Assembly: GCA_019637975.1 (NCBI GenBank)
Contig: JAHBUR010000014.1
Coordinates: 1 to 64,000, forward strand
Direction of reading: 5' to 3'
Source: Bacteroidota bacterium
GTDB lineage: Bacteria > Bacteroidota > Ignavibacteria > UBA10030 > UBA6906
DNA: 64,000 nt
Shown: positions 25,728 through 35,147 of the stretch, one piece after another
How positions within the stretch are numbered: the stretch's first letter is position 1
Layout of the letters: each line of letters begins with the position of its first letter
Translations under genes and position numbers: made by a program
The notes under the pieces: generated by a model
Seen by the model: only the letters and a program-made list of their open reading frames with translations
Databases searched by the model: none
Told to the model about the DNA's origin: nothing

Positions 25728-26507
25728 TTAGTAGGCCATTCCAACATTCAGGGTGATAAAGAACCCGCCAAAATCCTTCTTGGTAGCAAGCACTTCACCT
25801 GCAGTTCGTTCTTTGTACAACGAGGGAAGCCCGTCGCCAAAAATATAAGTGAAATAGTACCGGAAATTCACACCAAACACATTCGCCTTCTCGTTTCCGA
25901 AGTTCGCCCCAACACCGATGAATCCTCCCGCAGTGTAATGGGTTCGTGCCTTTCCCAGACTTTTGAAAAATTCGACCTGTTGCGATTGAACGGCTCCTCC
26001 GACGGTTCTAAATTCTGTAAATGGAGCCGACAGAACAATAGCCGGACCTGCTCCGATATTGATGAACGGGCGAAAGTTGTCGGCAATCTCCTCCCGGAAG
26101 AGTCTTTGCTGTACCCCGAACATTAGCGGCATAACGAGAAAGCGCTGCAACTTTCCGGGAGTAAAACTCTGTCCGGAGAAGTAATTGTATTGTTCCACTT
26201 CGCGTTCATCTTTTGATTCTGAGATGGAGAACGTGGCGAAGCCCGAAAGGTCCTCCGTGAACTCACGTTTGTAGAACATTCCGAGGCCGAATCCGTCATT
26301 CGAAACAAGAACATCCAGCCCCCACGCATTACGGTAGACCGGCTCTTCGAAATCACCGTCGGTAATCACCACAGTTGTGTCCGGCTTGAGAGCGGAGCCG
26401 AAGACGATGCTTCTTGTCGAATTGTCGGGAGCGGGAGGAGTTTGTGCCGCTGCAAATGATGTAAGCACGACAAACGCCACCACCACCAAACCTGGCTTCC
26501 TTTTCAT
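25728..26507 (-). CDS. Outer-membrane beta-barrel protein
   Basis: The start is set at the ATG of MKRKPGLVVVAFVVLTSFAAAQ, which follows a GGAGGAG ribosome site; an upstream ATG at 26528 has none. The first 22 residues are a signal peptide ending AAAQ. The rest alternates hydrophobic and polar residues in short strands (GLDVLVSNDGFGLGMFYKREF, LSGFATFSISES, FIGVGANFGNEKANVFGVNFRYYF) and ends in an aromatic-terminated strand (FGGFFITLNVGMAY), which suits an 8-10-strand outer-membrane barrel. No specific family is recognised. It is flanked by convergent uvrA and co-oriented rlmI-like genes. Confidence 0.7.
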   Translation of the reverse strand: MKRKPGLVVVAFVVLTSFAAAQTPPAPDNSTRSIVFGSALKPDTTVVITDGDFEEPVYRNAWGLDVLVSNDGFGLGMFYKREFTEDLSGFATFSISESKDEREVEQYNYFSGQSFTPGKLQRFLVMPLMFGVQQRLFREEIADNFRPFINIGAGPAIVLSAPFTEFRTVGGAVQSQQVEFFKSLGKARTHYTAGGFIGVGANFGNEKANVFGVNFRYYFTYIFGDGLPSLYKERTAGEVLATKKDFGGFFITLNVGMAY

Positions 26508-26581
26508 AACTCCTCCTGCGTAATACATTCCCGTTTCTCAGACCTCTTGTGCAAGATAGTCGGTTTGACGTTGAGAATCAA

Positions 26582-27760
26582 TCACAGCACTCTCACAACC
26601 GCAAACTTCAGATAACGCGTCTCGGGCATTGCCGGTAACACCGGGTGATCAGGTGCCGCTCCGCGCCAATCCAGCAGTTGTATCCTGCGGCCTGTTTTTG
26701 TTGCCATCGAATCGATGATATCGAGAAATACCCCGGATTCGATATGATGCGAACATGAGGCGGTCAAGAGTATTCCGCCCTCTCTTATAATACGATAAAC
26801 TCCGGCATGGAGTTCCCTGTACCCCTGTTTTGCCGACTGAACATTCTTCTTGCTTTTGGTGAACGAGGGCGGGTCAAGAACAACAACGTCGAATGTTCTT
26901 CCTTCGGCGTGAAGTTTCTTCAGGGAATCAAATACGTCTGCCTGCTCGAAGGTAACACGCGTCAGTTGGTTGAGTGCTGCGTTTGCGGTCGCCCGTTTCA
27001 CTGCATCTGCGGAAGCATCGATGCCGAGTACGGATTGTGCACCTGCATCTGCAGCGTGCAACGCGAACCCGCCGTCATTGCAAAAGCAATCAAGCACTTC
27101 GGCATCCGGGGCAAACCGTCGAATGGTCAACCTGTTCTCCCTCTGGTCGAGAAAGAAGCCGGTCTTCTGACCCTCGAGTACATCAACCGAGAATCTCAAA
27201 CCCTCGTTTTCAACAATCGTACATCCGGCTTCACCCCGAAGGACACCTTTTCGCTGGGGAAGCTTCTCCAGATCACGCAATGGTGACTCATTGCGTTCAA
27301 TAATCCCTTTAGGCTGCAACAGGGATTCAAGAATGTCGCAGATTGATTGCAGCCGGGCATCCATTCCAAATGAGAATGTCTGAACGGAAAGAAATTCGTT
27401 AAACTTGTCCACAATCAACCCGGGTAAGAAATCGCTTTCACTGAAGGCAAGCCTGAACATGTTTCCCGACGGATAGAGTTTCTTTCGAAGATCCAGCGCT
27501 TGCTGCAGTCTCTTTCTGAAGAAGTCTTGATCGATATCTTCAACGACGGTTGAGAGCAGTCGAGCGCTGATCAAGGAGTGGGGGTTGTAGAATCCGACGC
27601 CAAGCGTTTTGCCTCCGGCCGACAGGAGTTCAACGACATCCCCGATGAGCGGGGTTCCTTTCGTCTCGCGAATTTCATTGCTGAAGACCCACGGGTGGCC
27701 CGACAGAATGCGTCCTTCTTCCTTGTTTTTTAGGATGATTTGTTTCTCGAGGTGGCCCAT
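26582..27760 (-). CDS. RlmI-like class I SAM-dependent 23S rRNA methyltransferase
   Basis: The RlmI/RlmK group methylates cytosine-5 in 23S rRNA. An N-terminal PUA domain (~1-75, ILSGHPWVFSNEI, VELLSAGGKTLGVGFYNPHS) is followed by the family-specific EEHD-like domain and a Rossmann methyltransferase. The methyltransferase has motif I DCFCNDGGFALHAADAGA, VLGIDAS, and motif IV VVVLDPPSFTKSKKN. SCSHHIESGVFLDII contains the candidate catalytic cysteine of the TASCS type. The length (392) matches E. coli RlmI (396). The exact target base is inferred from the family. Confidence 0.88.
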   Translation of the reverse strand: MGHLEKQIILKNKEEGRILSGHPWVFSNEIRETKGTPLIGDVVELLSAGGKTLGVGFYNPHSLISARLLSTVVEDIDQDFFRKRLQQALDLRKKLYPSGNMFRLAFSESDFLPGLIVDKFNEFLSVQTFSFGMDARLQSICDILESLLQPKGIIERNESPLRDLEKLPQRKGVLRGEAGCTIVENEGLRFSVDVLEGQKTGFFLDQRENRLTIRRFAPDAEVLDCFCNDGGFALHAADAGAQSVLGIDASADAVKRATANAALNQLTRVTFEQADVFDSLKKLHAEGRTFDVVVLDPPSFTKSKKNVQSAKQGYRELHAGVYRIIREGGILLTASCSHHIESGVFLDIIDSMATKTGRRIQLLDWRGAAPDHPVLPAMPETRYLKFAVVRVL

Positions 27761-27859
27761 GATGACTTCAAGGTACCAAGAGGTGAGCCGAATAGCAACA
27801 CATGGTTTTATTGATACTCGCTGTCAATCTGCGTATCTTTTATAAAATAGTCACCCACA

Positions 27860-28543
27860 ATGAGACTCCTTCAAGGGAACTGTGTGAAGAACGGTCAATT
27901 CCCCTGTGTAATTTTTGATATGGATGGGACCCTGACGCAAACAAACGATCTCATCTTCGCCAGCTTCAACCATATCACGCAAAAGTACCTCGGCAAAACC
28001 TTCACACCAAAAGAAATCATCAGTTTTTTCGGGCCACCGGAGGAAGGGGCAATTAAGAAGCTGCTTGGGGCTGATCAAGTCGAGAAGGCAATGGATGAAC
28101 TGTGCGAGGCATACCAATCCCGCCATGCAGAATTGGCCCGGCTTCATTCGGGGATCGAAGATGTATTGGCCCTTCTGAAGGGACAAGGAAGAACGCTGGC
28201 AGTGTTTACCGGCAAAGGCCGTCGAACCGCCTCGATTACACTGGAGGCGTTCAATATTGCGCCCTATTTTGATGTTGTCGTTTCCGGAAACGACGTGGTG
28301 AACCACAAACCGCATCCGGAGGGAATCTGCAAGGTGCTGGAAAAATACTCGCTAACGGCTGACAGGGTGTTGATGGTGGGTGATTCAATGGCCGACGTAC
28401 ATGCGTCGCAGAGCGCGCGGGTGAAAATGGCAGCTGTTCTTTGGGATTCATACGACAAGGAACGGGTGCTTGCGGCCCGCACTGATTTTGTTTTTCACAA
28501 CGTAAGCGAAATGTTCGAGTGGTTTCATAGTAACTCTTATTGA
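27860..28543 (+). CDS. HAD-family hydrolase, phosphoglycolate-phosphatase-like
   Basis: A cytoplasmic HAD phosphatase of subfamily IA. Motif I is FDMDGTLTQT (nucleophile and acid/base Asp), then a helical cap (~20-85), motif II Thr in LAVFTGKGRRT, motif III Lys in NHKPHPEG, and motif IV VGDSMADVHASQSA. Everything needed for catalysis is kept in 227 residues. Pyrophosphatase PpaX or beta-phosphoglucomutase-like enzymes share the same motifs, so the substrate cannot be named. It is 6 bases upstream of a membrane-protein gene that starts GTG and is probably co-transcribed with it. Confidence 0.85.
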   Translation: MRLLQGNCVKNGQFPCVIFDMDGTLTQTNDLIFASFNHITQKYLGKTFTPKEIISFFGPPEEGAIKKLLGADQVEKAMDELCEAYQSRHAELARLHSGIEDVLALLKGQGRTLAVFTGKGRRTASITLEAFNIAPYFDVVVSGNDVVNHKPHPEGICKVLEKYSLTADRVLMVGDSMADVHASQSARVKMAAVLWDSYDKERVLAARTDFVFHNVSEMFEWFHSNSY

Positions 28544-28549
28544 CGTTCC

Positions 28550-29815
28550 GTGACAATATTGTCTTCCGAACATACGCTGTACAAATACCTTTCCCGCTAC
28601 GGGGTTCCTCTCATCATACTTGTCTATTATGTAACGGCCGCGGAGCGGTTCGACTATACGCCCGAAAGTACATTTGCGACGCTGATCGGAGTGAAGGAAG
28701 GAGATGCAAGCTCGCTGTGGATGGTACTTCTGACGCTTTTTGATTCTTTCAGCCTCGATCTTCTTCTTGCGGCAAAAACCCTCAGCCTGCTCTTTTGCAG
28801 TGGTTCGCTTCTGTTCATGTTTTTCGTTGCGTATGAAGTGTTGCGCGATCATCTGTCGGCGTTCTGCGTGACCCTGGCGATTTCGATGCAGGCGTGGTTT
28901 CTGCAATTAGGACCTTCGGGCAGCGGAGTTGCCTTTGCCTTGTTGCTCAGTCTCGCAGCGTTGTTTTTTATGTTGAGGAACGACTATTTGCTTGCAACGG
29001 TGTTTGCCGCATTTGGCGGAATGGTGGCATGGCAACTTACCGGGCTGCTTTTCGTCATCTTGTTCGATGTCTCCATCAACTCGATCAGCAAAACCCGGTC
29101 GGCGAAGGTTGCCGCCAGCATAGTGATGGTGTTTGCAGGAATTGTGTTGCCGTGGGTGTTGTATGGTGCGTACACATCCCTTTTGTTGATCCCTAATGAA
29201 ATTCATGTGAGTGATGTACCGGTCATTTCTCCGCAACTATCGTTCATGACGGTTCTGCTTGTCGGATTGATGTTCGTGGGCATCGTTCTGCTCGCGACCC
29301 GCGACCGTGAACTGCTCCGCTCCCATTCGGCAATTGTGTTGTGGACTGTTACTGTGCCGTTTCTGCACACCATCATGCTTGCGGTGGCGCTGCCGCTTAT
29401 TCTGACATTTGCTTTTCTTTCCCTGAGGCTGATTGTCGGGATGACGGGATTCCCGCGTGCGGGTGACGCGGTAGTTGTGTTGCTGGCAACCGCGCTTCTC
29501 GCATACAGTCAGTTCGTCTCCCGACCGCCGGTCTATGATCTCATGGACCGGAATATCTCGACAACAGCTGAAATGAAGTCCGCCGGGTTATGGCTCAAAA
29601 CACATATGAATGACGATCAAACAGTGTCCGTGCCGGCATCGTATGGCTGGGCTGTGCGATTCTATTCAGAAAAAATGATCGGTGTTTCGGAAACGGATTT
29701 TGTTCTTTCGGATCAGAGTGAACTGCCGGGCTTCGGCGTAGTGTTCGAACCTGCATCGGATGATCCCCACGTGCATGCCATAGGGCAACGCTACAAAATC
29801 TGGAGGCGGTTGTGA
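28550..29815 (+). CDS. Polytopic membrane protein, glycosyltransferase-39-like layout
   Basis: A 421-residue protein with about nine hydrophobic segments over residues 15-330 and a soluble C-terminal part (~335-421, STTAEMKSAGLWLKTHM, VSVPASYGWAVRFYSEK). Segments such as LLLAAKTLSLLFCSGSLLF and NDYLLATVFAAFGGMVAWQ, followed by a C-terminal lumen-like domain, resemble lipid-linked sugar transferases of the PMT/ArnT superfamily. The diagnostic early DE acidic pair is not evident. The start GTG is 6 bases after the HAD gene, and the stop overlaps the next gene's start (GTGA). The enzyme activity is unproven. Confidence 0.6.
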   Translation: MTILSSEHTLYKYLSRYGVPLIILVYYVTAAERFDYTPESTFATLIGVKEGDASSLWMVLLTLFDSFSLDLLLAAKTLSLLFCSGSLLFMFFVAYEVLRDHLSAFCVTLAISMQAWFLQLGPSGSGVAFALLLSLAALFFMLRNDYLLATVFAAFGGMVAWQLTGLLFVILFDVSINSISKTRSAKVAASIVMVFAGIVLPWVLYGAYTSLLLIPNEIHVSDVPVISPQLSFMTVLLVGLMFVGIVLLATRDRELLRSHSAIVLWTVTVPFLHTIMLAVALPLILTFAFLSLRLIVGMTGFPRAGDAVVVLLATALLAYSQFVSRPPVYDLMDRNISTTAEMKSAGLWLKTHMNDDQTVSVPASYGWAVRFYSEKMIGVSETDFVLSDQSELPGFGVVFEPASDDPHVHAIGQRYKIWRRL

Positions 29816-31113
29816 TTGTTCGAACGATGTGTCTTCTTCTCTGCTGTGCTCAACTTCTTGTCGCCCGGGAAGGCGAACCGGTTCTTCGCGGCCTCTCGGT
29901 GTATGCAGGCAATGATGAAGCGAATCCCCCGATTGTGCTTCGCAAAAACCTCGACCGTGAAGGAAGGCCGGCAGGCAAGTACGGCCATATTACGATTCAA
30001 TTCGATGTTCTTGCAAGCGAGCCACCCGATCTCAAAATCCGGTTTCAGCACTGCAATCGTGATTGGGTTGTGGATGATAACTTGTTCGTCAACAACATCA
30101 ACTACAACACATCATTCTCTCTGAAGTTTGTCACTTCTCCCGGCGGAGTTCAGGGCTATACATACCGGTATGTCAACACATTTCCCGACGCCGATGACGC
30201 TGTCCGGTTTGAGTACTCCGGCAACTGGATCTTCAAAATCATGAACAAGAGTGAGACGATCGTGTTTGCCCACGGCCGGTTTTTTGTTGTTGATGATCTT
30301 GTACCGACCGCCGTTGCCGTGACGAACGAATATTTCACTGAAAGCGCATCACCCTACAATCAAATTCACACAGTGGCCGCCCGTGTGACATTGCCGGATG
30401 AAGCCGATGCCTATTTTTTCACTACTGTTGATGTGTATCAGAACAGGCGGTTCTACCATCCGTACCGCATTGATACGTGGGACAGGAATCGCTATACACA
30501 TGTCGAAGGCATCAACACAGGTGAGCGTGTCTTCAAGATCATGAATATCATGCCGGGCAACGAATATCGCGTCCTCGATTTGGGCAACGTGACCCGCTAC
30601 CCGAATAATTCATTGGTGCGTCCGGTTGACGGTGCTGACCAGATGCGGCTGTTCTGGCGAACGGGTTCCGACAGAAACGGAACAGCGACGCTGAATAACT
30701 ATACGGGGCTCAATTCGGATTACCTTGAAGTGCTGTTCAGACTCGATATGACCCTCTCCGACTATCGTTCTCTGACGAGCGGCGGAAGAAGTATTTATCT
30801 TGTCGGTCCGTTCAACTTCTGGAATCCCGCCGGGGATGATAAACTGATGTGGGACGAAAACGAGCGTTCGTATGTTGTCAAAAAGCTGCTGCGTCGCGGA
30901 ATCTATGACTATCAATATCTCACGGGAACGTGGGATGCGCGTACTCAGGAGGTGGCAAATCAGGATTGGCTTGCCATTGAAGGAAACGATTGGCGCACAA
31001 CAAACACGTACACGGTTTTTGTGTATTTCAACGATCCGCGCTTCGGCGGGTTTGACAGAATTGTGGGGTTAGGGCGGGGCAGCAGCAGTCAGCAACTCCC
31101 CGGCTCTCACTAA
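29812..31113 (+). CDS. DUF5103 protein, type IX secretion plug-type component
   Basis: DUF5103 proteins occur in T9SS-bearing Bacteroidota-type lineages, where a member plugs the SprA translocon. The GTG start overlaps the previous stop by four bases. A signal-like hydrophobic N-terminus (MCLLLCCAQLLVA) is followed by VLRGLSVYAGNDEANPPIV. Then come the family blocks LKIRFQHCNRDWVVDDN, INYNTSFSLKF, YTYRYVNTFP, and a late region with IYLVGPFNFWNPAGDDKLMW and LLRRGIYDYQYLTG. At 433 residues it is complete. It fits with the T9SS sorting tail seen at 47302-49044. No other T9SS structural genes are in the window. Confidence 0.85.
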   Translation: MIVRTMCLLLCCAQLLVAREGEPVLRGLSVYAGNDEANPPIVLRKNLDREGRPAGKYGHITIQFDVLASEPPDLKIRFQHCNRDWVVDDNLFVNNINYNTSFSLKFVTSPGGVQGYTYRYVNTFPDADDAVRFEYSGNWIFKIMNKSETIVFAHGRFFVVDDLVPTAVAVTNEYFTESASPYNQIHTVAARVTLPDEADAYFFTTVDVYQNRRFYHPYRIDTWDRNRYTHVEGINTGERVFKIMNIMPGNEYRVLDLGNVTRYPNNSLVRPVDGADQMRLFWRTGSDRNGTATLNNYTGLNSDYLEVLFRLDMTLSDYRSLTSGGRSIYLVGPFNFWNPAGDDKLMWDENERSYVVKKLLRRGIYDYQYLTGTWDARTQEVANQDWLAIEGNDWRTTNTYTVFVYFNDPRFGGFDRIVGLGRGSSSQQLPGSH

Positions 31114-31137
31114 GCGTTTAACACTTTGAGCATACAC

Positions 31138-32133
31138 ATGGATCACCATCTGAATATCGGAGTTGTCGGCGTCGGGCATCTCGGTGCCCTTCACGCAAAA
31201 ATGCTTGCAGAACTCGATGATGTTACTCTTGCCGGCGTGTTTGATACCAATACCGCAAAGGCCGAATCCGTTGCCGCGGAATTCGGCACGAAAGCATGTT
31301 CCACCTATGCAGAGTTGGTCGGCGCAGTCGACGCGTTGACGATAGCCACCACAACCTCGACCCACTTCGAGGTTGCCCGGACCGCGTTGGCGCACAGCAA
31401 GCATGTGTTTATAGAGAAACCGATCACGCAAACAACAGCGGAAGCCGATGAACTGAACCGCCTTGCCCGGGATAAGCGCGCGTTGATCCAGGTCGGGCAT
31501 ATCGAACGCTTTAATGCCGCGGTGCTTGCGTTGGAAAAATACAATATCGACCCGCTGTTTGTCGAATCCCACCGTCTTGCGCAGTTCAATCCCCGCGGAA
31601 CAGACGTGGCAGTTGTATTGGATTTGATGATTCATGATATTGATATTATTCTGAGTTTCGTCAAGTCTCCTGTTGTGAGGATAGAGGCGAACGGAGTCGC
31701 GGTTGTGTCGGACAGTGTCGATATTGCAAATGCCCGCATTCAGTTTGAAAGCGGGTGTGTCGCAAACGTAACCGCCAGCCGCATCTCGCAACGGAAGATG
31801 AGGAAGATGCGGCTGTTCCAAAAAGATGCATATCTTTCCATCGATTTCTCCGAGAAGCAGGCGGAAGTGTTCCGGCTCGTTGGAGATGATGAACCCCGGG
31901 CAAAAGGGGCCATGATGCTCGGGCAAATTGAGTCTGCAAAACACAAGAGAAATATCGTGTACGAACTGCCGAAGGTAGATGATGTGAACGCCTTGAAGTA
32001 CGAGCTGGAGTTGTTTGCAAAAGCTATCCGAACGAACACGCCGCCTCCCGTAACCGGTGAAGACGGCAGGAGAGCGCTCGAGGTGGCGCATATCATAATG
32101 GAGAAAATCAGTCAGCAAACCCTGAGGATGTGA
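31138..32133 (+). CDS. Gfo/Idh/MocA-family oxidoreductase, GnnA-like
   Basis: An NAD(P)-dependent sugar oxidoreductase. The Rossmann motif is IGVVGVGHLGALHAKML. The family motif VFIEKPITQT gives the conserved Glu-Lys-Pro, and GHIERFNAAV and DLMIHDIDIILSF line the active site. The 'GHIERFNPA' style block is typical of UDP-GlcNAc 3-dehydrogenase GnnA, which makes the diaminosugar of some lipid A. That would suit an outer-membrane organism, but the partner transaminase GnnB is not here. I placed the start at ATG 31138; a TTG at 31126 would add four residues, and neither has a strong ribosome site. Confidence 0.8.
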   Translation: MDHHLNIGVVGVGHLGALHAKMLAELDDVTLAGVFDTNTAKAESVAAEFGTKACSTYAELVGAVDALTIATTTSTHFEVARTALAHSKHVFIEKPITQTTAEADELNRLARDKRALIQVGHIERFNAAVLALEKYNIDPLFVESHRLAQFNPRGTDVAVVLDLMIHDIDIILSFVKSPVVRIEANGVAVVSDSVDIANARIQFESGCVANVTASRISQRKMRKMRLFQKDAYLSIDFSEKQAEVFRLVGDDEPRAKGAMMLGQIESAKHKRNIVYELPKVDDVNALKYELELFAKAIRTNTPPPVTGEDGRRALEVAHIIMEKISQQTLRM

Positions 32134-32172
32134 ACCCGCGGGGGAGTTATGTTGTTATTGCACCAACACAAG

Positions 32173-32202
32173 CCCACGACCTGCGAGTCGTGGGTTTGAG
32201 TT
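32173..32202 (+). terminator. Rho-independent terminator
   Basis: CCCACGAC (32173-32180), loop CTGCGA, GTCGTGGG (32187-32194), then TTTGAGTT. It lies between the oxidoreductase and the nucleotidyltransferase gene and ends only 11 bases before the latter's ATG, so it could also affect that gene's expression. Confidence 0.65.
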
Positions 32203-32212
32203 ATAGGAAAGA

Positions 32213-33646
32213 ATGGAAACCGCAGGAACATCAATAGAACTCGCACACCCGTTGCTCAAAACCATCGGCAAACTTGCCGATGCAGAGCAGATGGAAGCGT
32301 ACGTCGTAGGCGGGTATGTTCGCGATCTGCTGCTCGGCCACGCAGACAAGGACGTCGATATTCTGGTCCTGGGGGATGGTGTGGAATTCGCCCGAAAGTT
32401 CGCGAAGGAAATCGGCTCGGAAACAGTTGTCGCATTCGAGCGATTCGGCACAGCGATGGTTCCGGTGGAGGACGGCAAAGTGGAGTTTGTCGGCGCCCGG
32501 AAGGAAGTCTATGACCCGAACTCACGCAAACCCCTTGTGACTACGGGAACCCTGAAGGATGATCTGCGCCGCCGCGACTTTACAATCAATGCGCTTGCTG
32601 CAAGTCTTAATGCAGCAACATTCGGAAAGCTGTATGATGAGTTTGGCGGCATTCAGGATTTGCATGAGGGCATTCTGAAAACTCCCCTCGATCCGGCAAA
32701 AACGTTCGAAGACGATCCGTTGCGCATCATGCGGGCGATCCGGTTTGCATCGCAACTTGGATTCAAAATTGAAGAGAATGTTCATGCGGCGCTCATAGCA
32801 ATGAGTTCACGCCTCAATATCATCTCGCAGGAACGAAAGACGGATGAGTTTCTGAAGATTCTCAAAACCGAAAAACCATCCGTTGGCTTGCGCCTGATGT
32901 ACGATACCGGCGTGATGCAGATTGTCTTTCCCGAAGTAGCGCAGATGGCAGGCGTTGATCAGCGGAAAGATCATCATCACAAGGATGTATTTCTGCACAC
33001 ATGCATCGTTGTTGATAATATCGCGAAGACGACGGACAATCTGTGGCTCCGCTTTGTTGCTCTTGTTCACGATATCGCAAAGCCCCGGACGAAAGCCTTC
33101 AAAGAGGGCATCGGCTGGACGTTCCACGGTCACGAAGAATTCGGCGCCCGGATGATGAAGAGCATCTTCCGCAATCTCAAACTTCCGCTCGACCATCTGC
33201 CGTATGTGGAGAAGCTTGTCCGCCTGCACCTGCGTCCGATGGTGCTGGTGGATGACATCGTTACCGACTCCGCCGTTCGCAGGCTTGTCTTCGAAGCAGG
33301 GAATGATGTTGATGATTTGATGAAACTTTGCAGGGCAGATATCACGTCTAAGAATCCGAAGCTTGTCGAGAAGTATTTGAAGAATTACGATCTTGTCATG
33401 CAAAAGATCGTTGAAGTGGAAGAAAAAGACCGGCTTCGCAATTGGCAGCCTCCTGTAAAAGGAGATGAGATTATGACGGTATGCGGGCTGCAGCAGGGGA
33501 AGCAAGTTGGCATTCTCAAGACGGCAATAGAAGAAGCGATTCTGGATGGCAAGATTCCCAACGAACATGATGCAGCGCTTGCCTACTTAATGAACATTAA
33601 GGATGCCGTGTTAAACGACTTCGAAAAAAGACTGTCAAAACAATGA
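32213..33646 (+). CDS. cca: CCA tRNA nucleotidyltransferase / polynucleotide adenylyltransferase with HD domain
   Basis: A class II nucleotidyltransferase that adds or repairs the tRNA 3' CCA end. The catalytic head has VVGGYVRDLLLG and DKDVDILVLGDG (the DxD metal site), then LKDDLRRRDFTINALA and the RNA-binding motif EDDPLRIMRAIRFASQLGF. A C-terminal HD domain (~235-370) contains LVHDIAKPRTK and HGHEEFGARM. With 477 residues it fits CCA-adding enzymes with an HD extension common in Bacteroidota. Poly(A) polymerase cannot be ruled out by motifs alone. The ATG has an AGGAAAG ribosome site. Confidence 0.88.
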   Translation: METAGTSIELAHPLLKTIGKLADAEQMEAYVVGGYVRDLLLGHADKDVDILVLGDGVEFARKFAKEIGSETVVAFERFGTAMVPVEDGKVEFVGARKEVYDPNSRKPLVTTGTLKDDLRRRDFTINALAASLNAATFGKLYDEFGGIQDLHEGILKTPLDPAKTFEDDPLRIMRAIRFASQLGFKIEENVHAALIAMSSRLNIISQERKTDEFLKILKTEKPSVGLRLMYDTGVMQIVFPEVAQMAGVDQRKDHHHKDVFLHTCIVVDNIAKTTDNLWLRFVALVHDIAKPRTKAFKEGIGWTFHGHEEFGARMMKSIFRNLKLPLDHLPYVEKLVRLHLRPMVLVDDIVTDSAVRRLVFEAGNDVDDLMKLCRADITSKNPKLVEKYLKNYDLVMQKIVEVEEKDRLRNWQPPVKGDEIMTVCGLQQGKQVGILKTAIEEAILDGKIPNEHDAALAYLMNIKDAVLNDFEKRLSKQ

Positions 33647-33761
33647 AGGATTGAAACATTTCAAAATCACCCCCGTTTACATGAGGTGTTGGTGCTGAAA
33701 TCCCCAATTCCATTCTTTTCAGTATGTTTTCAACAAATATCGCCCAACAAGAGGAGTAGCT

Positions 33762-35117
33762 ATGCGTTTCACCCGATTCATCACCATTGTCGCAACATTG
33801 TCGGTTATTACCGCAATGGTTGCCTCGGCACAATCACGATCATTGACGCTCGAGCAGGCACGACAGATTGCCTTGGAACGTAACCTGAGCGTCGCACAGG
33901 CACAGAATAACGTAGAAGCCGCGCAGGCAGGTGTTCTTGCCGCCACCGGCAATTACCTCCCGACGCTGTCCGCCTCTGCAGGCTGGACACGATCGCAAAC
34001 CGACACTCCTCCGGGACTTTTCCTGAACCCTGTCACCAATCAGGTTACTACCACCGGCGGAAGATCGCTTGACAACACGCTGAATACGAGCCTCAGTTTG
34101 AACTACACGGTTTTTGACGGATTCAGCCGGGAGGGTGGATATTCACGCGCATCAGCGAATTCGATTGCGACTGAACATACAGCGGCCCGAACTCGTCAGA
34201 GTATTGTATTCAATGTTGAAAGCGCGTACCTGAATGTTTTGCGTAATGAACAGTTAGTGAAAGTAGCGGAAGAAAACTTGAAGCGCGACCAGCGGCAGTT
34301 GGAGCGCATTACGGAATCAAACCGTGTAGGTGCCCTGTCCCGCGCAGATGTGTATCGCCAGCAATCTCAAGTGGCTGCGGACGAGCTTGCGGTAATCAAC
34401 GCACAAAACAATTTCGACAAAGCAAAGGCCGATCTTCTTGCGCTGATCGGGTTGGATGTGAATGAGAGTTTCGAGATAGCCGATCCGACAATATCGCACG
34501 ACATCAGTCCGTCGGAATTGGAATCCTCGGCATCGATGGTCAATGACTTCAAACAGCTTTCCCGGCGTGCACTCACAAACCGCCCCGATTATGCGAGCGC
34601 GACAGAATCCGTCGAGGCGGCGGAAGCCGGTGTCACAAGTGCCCGCAGCACGTACTTCCCGAGTATCAGTGCATTTGCCCGCTACGGACTCACCGGCCAG
34701 ACCTTTTCATCCTTGAGCGACCGGAAAAATCTGAATTGGGGACTGAGCCTGTCGTGGAATCTCTTCGATGGCTTCAGAACAAACAACCAATTGCAGTCTG
34801 CCCAGGTACAGCGCAAAAATGCAGAGCTCTCGTTGCAACAAACAGAACGCAGCATCAATGTGGAAGTGAAGAAAGCCTTGCTTGATTTGGAAGCCGCGCG
34901 TAAGACGTACGAAGTAAGTCTCAAGGGTTTGATCTCTGCAACCGAAGACAGAAAAATAGCAGAGGAACGATACAACCTCGGCGCCGGAACATTGCTTGAC
35001 TTGCTTACGGCAAACGCCGGGCTCGTCAGCGCGCAGGCAAACAACGTGAACGCCGTGTACAATTACATCATCGCCAAACGAAACGTTGAATATTCGGTCG
35101 GCGAACGTGCATACTAA
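33762..35117 (+). CDS. TolC-family outer-membrane efflux protein
   Basis: The outer-membrane channel of a tripartite efflux or secretion system. The signal peptide is MRFTRFITIVATLSVITAMVASAQ. Two OEP repeats follow, each with long alpha-helices (LEQARQIALERNLSVAQAQNN; TLLDLLTANAGLVSAQANNVNAVYNYIIAK) and a beta-strand pair (LSLNYTVFDGFSR; WGLSLSWNLFDGFRTNNQL). The twin FDGF motifs are typical of the family. At 451 residues it is complete. It is the first gene of an operon that continues with a membrane fusion protein, an ATPase and permeases. Confidence 0.92.
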   Translation: MRFTRFITIVATLSVITAMVASAQSRSLTLEQARQIALERNLSVAQAQNNVEAAQAGVLAATGNYLPTLSASAGWTRSQTDTPPGLFLNPVTNQVTTTGGRSLDNTLNTSLSLNYTVFDGFSREGGYSRASANSIATEHTAARTRQSIVFNVESAYLNVLRNEQLVKVAEENLKRDQRQLERITESNRVGALSRADVYRQQSQVAADELAVINAQNNFDKAKADLLALIGLDVNESFEIADPTISHDISPSELESSASMVNDFKQLSRRALTNRPDYASATESVEAAEAGVTSARSTYFPSISAFARYGLTGQTFSSLSDRKNLNWGLSLSWNLFDGFRTNNQLQSAQVQRKNAELSLQQTERSINVEVKKALLDLEAARKTYEVSLKGLISATEDRKIAEERYNLGAGTLLDLLTANAGLVSAQANNVNAVYNYIIAKRNVEYSVGERAY

Positions 35118-35147
35118 CCAAGAATGTCATAACCGCATGGAGGAGTA

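Noticed and set aside
31069-32118. Long minus-strand open frame (349 codons) opposite the oxidoreductase gene
   Set aside because: It is the mirror of a strongly conserved Gfo/Idh/MocA gene; the translated sequence has no recognisable family and is Cys/His/Arg-rich, as shadow frames are.
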